This document shows positions 56,582-64,000 of a DNA stretch of 64,000 nucleotides, one piece after another. Location of the stretch: the NCBI GenBank assembly GCA_020747065.1, contig JAGMVK010000003.1, positions 2,356,001 to 2,420,000 on the forward strand, given 5' to 3'. Below the pieces are notes generated by a model. The model was not told the origin of the DNA. It searched no databases and saw only the letters and a list, made by a program, of their open reading frames with translations. How positions within the stretch are numbered: position 1 is the stretch's first letter; each line of letters opens with the position of its first letter. The stretch is from Cadophora sp. MPI-SDFR-AT-0126. Taxonomy: Eukaryota > Ascomycota > Leotiomycetes > Helotiales > Ploettnerulaceae. The translations under genes were made by a program, and so were the position numbers.

Positions 56582-58607
56582 TTACTCAGAACGCTTACGC
56601 TTCTTACGACCTTGGCTGTCGTTATCAGTGCTACCATCCGATGAAGGATCAGTGTCACTGCCAGAGATACCAGCTGCAACACGGAAGAGAATGTTGCCCA
56701 TGGTATTGATATGCTCGCCCTCGCTGGCTGATTCTGGGTGGTCGCTAGGTAGCTCACCATCCTCAAGAACACCCATAACGATTGCACCACTGCCGTGAGT
56801 ACGAGCGTGTTGAGAGAGGTTATCACTGCGGGAGAACTTCTTCCCACACTCATGGCACTCGAATGGCTTGTCACCAGTATGGAGCGAACGGTAATGTCTC
56901 TTCAAGTGTTCCTGGCGTCTGAAGCGGCGGTTGCAGATCTCACAGACGAAGGTCTTGGAAGGATCCTCGGTGAGAGACTGCTTACGCCCACGGCGGTTGA
57001 CAGATGGCTGCTTAGGGGTGTTGCCGGTATCAGAGCCCGCACTGGTGTTGTTGGCGCCATTGGTCTCGGATGAGCCAGATTGGCTGGGCGCGGTGGACTG
57101 TTGTTCGGTGGTGCTCTCCTGAGCGGGAGCTCCGCTGGCGGCGTTCATTGGCACGGTATACTTTCGTGATCTGACGAGGTTGTCGAATTCAGAGCTGTCT
57201 TCTTCGCAGTGTGCCTTCTTGGACTTCTTGCTTCGCTTCTCCTTCTTGGCCTCGGTCTCAGAGCCTGATGCAGGTGGGCTTGGGAGGCAAGCGGTAGCGA
57301 ATTGCTCAGAGTCCTCGAACTCCTCGAAGTCTTCGAAGTCGTCCTCGCTGATGAAAGGTTCGTGATCAAGGGAGACGAGGTCGGATCCGGAGCAAGTGCG
57401 TTGTCTCTTGGTGCCGAAGAATTGAACGTTGTCGGTCGAGGGAAAGTTGACGAGACCGTTGACGAAATCTTCCTCGGAGTCGAGATCAGAGAATTGGTCG
57501 AAGGTGGGCAGGCCGTGGTGGGAGGTTGGTGTGGAGAAATTAAATGTTCTCGCGTGAATCTCGGCAGCCTTGTTGAATGTCTCACCCCCCAGCATGTACC
57601 TGTGTTCTTCGTCGTCGCCTGCGCACAGAGTGGGCAATGAAGGAAATTCGGTGCACGTCGAGGTCTTGATCGCAGGAGGGTTCGGGGAGGCTCCTGAGCC
57701 AACAGTGAGGTTGCGTGGGTCGCAGAAATCGAAGTCTTGCTCTGAAATGACAGATCGTGGATACGGGGAAGGGGACGGCGAAAGTGAAGGGCAAGATGTC
57801 GCAGATAGGAGCTCGCTAGCGTTACCGTTGCTCATAAGCGAGTTGGGCTGGATGAAGACTGCAAAGAGAAAGGGCGAGTCAGCCAGAGCCCCATATACAA
57901 CAAACCCATAATTAATTCACAACAGACAGGGATCCACCGCAGTATTGAATGGAGACGAGCAGTCCGAGGACCATATCGCAACGACACGACCCCGTCCTGC
58001 ACAATTCCGCACGAGTAATTGGACATCTGCACATACCTGGAGTCATGGGAGGAGATCCGCATCGTGCCCAGTCACCGCCAGCAAGATTCTCGGCTTGTAC
58101 CTCGCCCTGGCATCCGTCCTTGACACCCTCAAACGACTCCATGCCGAAGAAGACGGTGTTCATCGGTGTTGGCAGAACGTCACAACTAGATGGGCTGCTG
58201 ATGGTGCTGCCGGAGGCAGACAATGGCGGAGTCGATGGGTAGTAATACATGTCGTTCTCGTGGATATCAGACTCGATCATCATTCTTGGGGCGTGTTCCT
58301 GGATCATGATGGTTGGCTTCTGGTTTTGATACATTGGACGAGGCGAGGCCATTGGGGTCATATTCATCGAGTATCCGTTGTTATACATCTGCGGGTGCAT
58401 CGGTGGTTGAGAGCTTGCCGAGTTCGGTCTCGAGTAGATGGGAGTCGAAGGCATTGGCTGCATATGTGGATTATACACTGGCACCTGGACATTGCTGGGT
58501 TGCTGGGAGAAGTGGCCGTGTTGACGGTTGTCCGGTTTTGGGTCTGGGTTGTAGTAGAAGAAAGGTGACTGTCCCATGGATTGGGGGTGTGCGTATGAGG
58601 AGTCCAT
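56582..58607 (-). CDS. two-finger C2H2 transcription factor, Seb1/SebA/Msn2-4-like
   Basis: Two exons (58037-58607, 56582-57858) give 615 residues. The first 190 residues are Pro/Gln/Met/Tyr-rich and low-complexity. The middle has an acidic block ([16 protein letters not shown]) and basic KRSKKSKK. Two adjacent C2H2 fingers lie at about residues 496-517 ([17 protein letters not shown]) and 525-545 ([17 protein letters not shown]). Their sequence and near-C-terminal position match Msn2/Msn4 and Trichoderma Seb1. Those factors bind AGGGG stress-response elements and govern osmotic, oxidative and general stress responses. A basic GRKKRKRSE tail can act in nuclear import. A very long upstream region suggests complex regulation. 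Confidence 0.92.
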
Positions 58608-59360
58608 GTCGACGGCAGTAAAACTGTATACTGTCTGCTAAGTGTCAGTCATGCTCGAGTTCATCAGTTTGAACACGGCGAGTCCGCCCGGTAGTTTTTA
58701 CATACCAAGTAGTGCTTGATTTCAAGGGTTCGATTCGAAGAGGGTGATTATGTTTGGTCCGGTTTATCAGGTTGTTGTTGGAGACTGGGAAGATTGTCGA
58801 AACTCGAAAACTGGTTGATAGGAAAGTGGTGCTAAGAGAGCGACTGGACAACAGTGGTTTCAAGACTGTCTAATAGTTGTATTGTTGAGGACACTGATTA
58901 TACATATGCTGTTGCAAAGGACGATTGTGATGTTGCCAACAAGTTTTGGAGCAATTATCGACGAGTGGTGTACAGAGCTGGAAAGCAGTGATAGCAGGAT
59001 GCTAAAGGAAGGTACGGATGATGATCGAAAGGCTATAAGATGAAGCACAAATCGAAGATGATCCAAAAGAGTGAGATACAAAAGGGAAACCGGTCGTCGG
59101 TATAAGAAGAATGATTTGGCGTGGTGGAGGTAAACCTGAGGGACGAGCAAACGAATGTGTGGTGAAGGGGACCCTGACAAAATAAGTAGATCAATGGATG
59201 GATGATAGAAGGGGAGGCAAGATAGGCAAGTTGAACTAGAATGGATTAGGTCTCAGCAGAATGAATGAATGAATGCATGCATGGTGAGTAGACAGGGGGC
59301 CTGGAGGATAAGAGACTAGGGTCGGAAGACGAGGGTGCGGGTAGTGGGAGCGTCGCAGTG

Positions 59361-59390
59361 GGGATGGGATGGGAGGATGGGATGGGTGGG
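59361..59390 (+). repeat. GGGAT-type repeat, partner of the CCCAT array at 60055
   Basis: GGGATGGGAT units occur with GGG spacing. The reverse-complement array occurs 665 bp downstream, so the two could pair. Confidence 0.7.
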
Positions 59391-60054
59391 AGATGGTCAG
59401 AGGCAGGCAGTTGGGTGAGGTGGTAAGGTGATGGATGAACGGCTGTGGATCCAGACAAGGTGCAGAGAGCCAGCCATGGAGAACAAGTCCGCGTCTAAGG
59501 ATCTGGCTGGCTGGGATCGACTAGTCGTTGGCTGCAGGCAGGCAGGCTGGCTGTGTGGCTCCGGCATGCCTGTCTGCATCTATCTGTCTGGGGCATCGGC
59601 AGGAAGAGAGGAACAGAACAGAACATCAGCAATAGCAGCATGAGATGAGATGGGGATGGGATATGGGCGCTGTTTTAGTGGGGAGTTGTTCTAAATCCAG
59701 CCTCCTCCCAGCGTTCTGCTTGGCTGGGCTGCACCGGGATGTTCACCACATGCTGGTCGTCCTGTTCGACGCTAAATGCACAAATCCACCAAATGCTTTC
59801 CACCAGCCCAGCCCAAGAGAAGTGATGGATTTCCCAGGAGCTTCAGCAGTCAGTGGAGTGGCTCCAGTTGAGTTAAAGCGACCACCGCGCTCCGAATACT
59901 GTGTCATGCTATGATATGCTGATGATTGGCTTCTTCCAGCCAGGGTCGACTGGCCCGGACGATGGGCTACCTCCAGTTAGGCGGCCGGGGCCCAGCTGGT
60001 CGAAAAGCGGCGAGTGAGTAGCTGCTCTGACCAGACCAGACCACCTTTTCTTAT

Positions 60055-60077
60055 CCATCCCATCCCATCCCATCCAA
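60055..60077 (+). repeat. CCCAT-type repeat
   Basis: Four tandem CATCC/CCCAT units, inverted relative to 59361-59390. Confidence 0.7.
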
Positions 60078-61110
60078 CCTATCCTATCTCCTCCTGTGCC
60101 TCCGTCCGTTCCTCAACTTGCGACGCCGCTGCACTGCTCGCACTTTCCTGTTCCTCTCAGCGCAACACTATTTTATGTGCATGCATAAGCCCGTATCGAC
60201 TTCACTAAACTAAACTGCGACACACACGCACACACGCACACACATACTAGCACAAGAGAGATAAAATGAGCAACAACCAGGGCAGGCATCGCAGGGACAG
60301 CGTGCATTAGCTAGAGAATTGCATTATTATCCATACGAGGCTAGGGTCAGGTACGGACACGGCCTGCATAACGCGTAACCACCAACAAATAACTACTGAC
60401 TAACACCTATTCGTCGTTAGACTTCGTACGCCTACTGAGGGCTCGCAACTATATCTGAAAATCACAGCGCCGTCAAGCAATTAATCAATCAGTGATAGAG
60501 GAGGCCTGACGATTGGTAAATCCGATGCCTCGGTGCTTCAAAAATATGAACATCAGCAGTTGATGGCTCCAATATATTGATTGCCTGGCGATCGCTGTTT
60601 CTAGCTGTGGTGCCGGTGGATCGTCATCGTAGTCGAGGGAAATTGCGAACAGCCTCAACATCAATGCTTCCAATAAAGGTGCCTAACCGGGCTGCTCGAT
60701 GCTCTGCAATAGCAAGTGACTTTTAACTAACTTATTGCTGATCCGCTCGCCTGAGAAACGGAAACTCACTGTTGCCACTTCGCCTCCACAAGAGCAAGAG
60801 TCAGGAAACATCACAAGCTTCACTTGGCCGCAACTATTACTCCTGCATACCGTTATACGCCAGAAACCCGCTCGATTCAAACATCATGGATGAGATGGAT
60901 ACCTGACATGCGGTGCGGCGTCGGATCGTGAACTCGCTCGAGCCTGTCTTGTCTTGTGTCTTCGCTCTGTTCTGTTCGATGATGCAGTCTCAAATGGCGA
61001 TCCCGTTCTGATTCAATACAGCACAGCCCACTGAATCCACTCCATCGCGACGTCTCGACCACTAGCATTGAGGTTTGTAACATGGGCTCATCTTCACGGC
61101 TTCATGCGAA

Positions 61111-61126
61111 CGAGCGAGCGAGCGAG
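61111..61126 (+). repeat. GAGC tetranucleotide repeat
   Basis: Four GAGC-type units in tandem within otherwise unremarkable intergenic sequence. Confidence 0.7.
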
Positions 61127-64000
61127 CATGCTCTCATGCTCAAAGCGGCAGCTCCGTCCATGCTCCATGCGCCTTTCCACGGCGGGCGGAGAGAAGAAAA
61201 AACTCTTGACGTCGTAAATCCTATTCGACGTGATGCTGCAGCACGATGGACGTGTTTCGCGTCTCGCGCTCAAGTCAACAACCACTCACATCTCAGTTTC
61301 CCTCTCCAACATGCACATTGGATGCAGTGAACAAAGGAAATCACCATTCGTGCACGGCAGAGCTACAATCACCCTCTTGCTTCCCAGGCCATTGATCACT
61401 GCGTCTTCGACCGAAGTGGCAGATTCTTTTTCGCCCACGGCAGCATCGCCAATCACAGCGCCACTCCGCATTATCGCCTCTCCGACTGCGATTCAATCAG
61501 TCTTCAACCTTGACCTCAGTAGGTCCCGGTCCTGGTTATCGATAGTGAATGGATAAACTTCCTTTCAGCCCTTCCAACACTTCCATGTCCACACTCAGCT
61601 CCCTCTGTTCCTCACTTCAGATGGACCATTCTGTCCCACCTTTTTTTTTCTGGAGGGGAGGGGGGATCAGCGATGCGGGGAGAAGTTTCCAGCGAGCCAT
61701 GAAACAACCGTCGACCAACTTTTGGGCAGCCACAAGGGACGGATGACGAACGGGATGCGTGTTACTAACGGCCAGATTGCTCAGAACGGCCTTGCTAACG
61801 CGGATCCAAGAGTCTCACAGAAGCCACATGTCCCACACATCTTTTTCCTCCGGTTGGCAGTTGTTCAAAAAGCCATGATATATCAGTTCTCTCAGGCACT
61901 ATGCGGCCATCGAGGCACATGTGTTTCGGCTACTAGGGCTTCCTGCAGGAACAAACATCGTTCCTTTTCTGAGCAACCATTCGAGCAACCTAGTTCAGTC
62001 CTAAGGACTTGGTTGGCCACTTCGTTTGGCCTCGCAGATGCATCCCAAAAACCCCATCCCCAAGGGGACCTCATGATCTCCCGCTATGAGTCTAGAGAAA
62101 CAGAAGAAAGCAACGATCAAAAGCCTCAAAAAAAATTTCAGAGGCTACAGATCGTCTCATGGCGTCAGAGACAGACTTGCATTACATAAACGCCAGTCTT
62201 TCGGGAGCGCTATTCTCGTAGATATTTTGCTCTTCTATCCTTTTCCGTCCAACGGCGCCTGACGCCGGCGTTTGGCACCAAAACTTTGGTAGTGCAGAGT
62301 TGTAGTTGCTTTTGGGCTTCAATTTTCTGCCTAGATGTTTCCTAACAATATTACTCAAGCAACACCTCACCCCCCGCCCCCTCGTTGTCTTGAAGAAACA
62401 TGGAGGGTGGAAAGTCTTTGTGGGTTTTCGTTATCTCCCTATCGATAGGACGATAGCAGCCCGCGTATCGATCCCGTCCGTCTGTGTGGAGGGAGGGTTT
62501 TGCCTTTGGTGTGCCTTGACAGGCCCAGCACAACGACCTGGTGATGGCGGTTCGAGCCCTAAGCTGGCTATGCCTGGCCAGTCAGACTGCACAAATTTGA
62601 ACACAGATGCACAACTGACAAAAATGCAGCGTTTCGCCCAGGACCAACTGCCAGAGCGTCACGAATAGGATGTGAATTAATCCATCACATGCTGCTGACC
62701 ACGGACGCGCGCTCATATCGAAGAGTGATTTTATATCTACACTCTGGCCAGTGCGGCTTGTCAGAATCGCCTGTCACCATCACTGGGGAAATTGCATAAT
62801 ATCAGCTGTGCATTGGCTAATAATGCAACTTGTGAAAGTAGCACAAGCGAAACGATATGCACAGCTAAAGATAGGACGAGCGCAAGTTTCTTTTCGGACG
62901 GTCGTCCTGCTGCTTTTACTTTTACTATGCTTGTTTTTGCTTTGAGAGTGGGGGCCGGATCGACTGGGATTTGGCCTAGGTTTGGGCATGGCATAAATTA
63001 ACTGCTTTTGGGGACATGGACTTGCATATCCATCCGTATCCATAGCCTGACCTGGCTGGTCTATCTCCACGTTTACCTTTCACCACTGACAATTTTTGTT
63101 GGCATCTCACCACACCACACCGCACCACATACCGCACCACAACCATCACCAACGACCATGTCACCTCCAGGATCCCGTGGTATCTTTTGATAAAAGCCGT
63201 TCGTTGGTGGACTCTTCCAGAAGCAGCCCTTGGTACATGTTGGGAACGCTTACTGGGGACGACATCGAAGTAGCCAGGCCGCCAGCGTGTGGGATGCTGG
63301 GATTCCGGCCCTTCCTACAACCCTGATCCTGCAGGGGCATCACTTGGTGGCGTGGACTAGGGGTCGAAGGCGACGACAAGTGAAAGACCTCCCCAGGCCG
63401 TCTTCTCGGCCACCATTTTGCCTTGGCGAATCCGGGATGATTGTTGCCGTTTCTGGTTCACGTACCAATGGGACGTTGACTTCTGCATTTTGTCCTGCAA
63501 GGTACGATGCAGGTACAGATTCGTCGAGTCGACCAGTGCAGCTCGAGTCTGCATATGCACCTTCGACATGTGAGAACGTCAGTCTGCGTTTCAAGGATAT
63601 CGGGTATCATAAGAATCAAGCAAGGCACAGAAGACAAAACCTAGAGTTCTCGGCCGCTGTCTGTTCGCAACTCCACACAACCTGCCATCTGATCTTCGAC
63701 TGAACTCAACTGATGGCTGACTCGCTTCGTCCCGTGTCCTATCGATTGGGAAAGTCCCTTGTTTAGGATCAGAGGTTGCTCGGACTTGACAACAGCCATC
63801 AATTCCAGCCCAGCCAACCACCACATCACTAACAAATCCATAGCGGCCTCCCCACCCGCGGCTCCGGAAGTTCTTCCAAAATCACAACGGGTCTGCGGGA
63901 CTTGCTAGCCAGACTCAAACATACGAAGTTTTCTTCCATGGCAAGGGCAAGCATGTGAAGTGGGCCGGCCCTATCTTACTGTCCGAGAGTCCATATCGAT

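Larger units (their letters stand above)
58608..64000. other. 5.4-kb region upstream of the C2H2 factor gene, no supported gene
   Basis: No frame here has an ATG start together with coding-like composition. Low-complexity features are GGGAT arrays (59361-59390), CCCAT arrays (60055-60077), CA-rich dinucleotide sequence (about 60221-60246), GAGC repeats (61111-61126) and CACAC/CACCG runs (63106-63150). The part next to 58608 is probably a long 5' leader and promoter. A gene beyond the window edge may lie downstream of 64000. Confidence 0.45.

Noticed and set aside
62500..62600. GGTTCGAGCCC resembling a tRNA T-arm
   Set aside because: No matching acceptor, D-arm or anticodon stem could be folded around it.

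Overview
The window reads as nuclear DNA of a filamentous ascomycete (Pezizomycotina). Genes carry short GT-AG introns of roughly 49-130 nt with CTRAY-type branch points. Gene families include a CFEM protein, a LaeA-like methyltransferase, a fungal delta-12 desaturase, a Seb1/Msn2-type C2H2 factor and a Dicty_CAR-like receptor relic, and intergenic regions are long and rich in simple repeats. Placement in Leotiomycetes is only my impression. No rRNA, tRNA, CRISPR array or transposase was recognised. Most genes below were re-spliced by hand; where exon lengths are given, they sum to an intact frame.

0-24 kb is the gene-dense part. In order it holds, on the minus strand, a BNR_4-type protein, a RidA homologue with a GT-AA intron, an FAD monooxygenase, an M1 aminopeptidase, the J-protein DPH4, a LaeA-like methyltransferase and a lactate-oxidase-type FMN enzyme. 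The FMN enzyme is divergent from a zinc alcohol dehydrogenase (plus). A SWIM zinc-finger protein, a second alcohol dehydrogenase broken by one missing base (minus) and a membrane-anchored histidine acid phosphatase (plus) follow.

24-44 kb is gene-poor. It holds an MFS transporter (minus), a weak candidate for a small membrane protein, a GPI-anchored CFEM protein, a 54-residue cysteine-containing protein with its own TATA box and 5'UTR intron, and a decayed G-protein-coupled receptor gene near 42-43.5 kb. The rest is low-complexity or featureless intergenic DNA.

44-64 kb holds housekeeping genes: a delta-12 fatty acid desaturase, mitochondrial ribosomal protein mL59 divergent from the spliceosomal helicase PRP28, DPH6 (diphthine-ammonia ligase with RidA-like domains) and a two-finger C2H2 stress-type transcription factor. 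The last gene is preceded by more than 5 kb without a credible gene.

There is no operon-like or biosynthetic-cluster logic. Functional links are loose: DPH4 and DPH6 act in the same diphthamide pathway 44 kb apart, and the lactate-type oxidase and alcohol dehydrogenase share one divergent promoter. The most unusual items are the small cysteine protein gene, the receptor pseudogene, the one-base lesion in the second alcohol dehydrogenase and the RidA intron lacking a usable AG acceptor.
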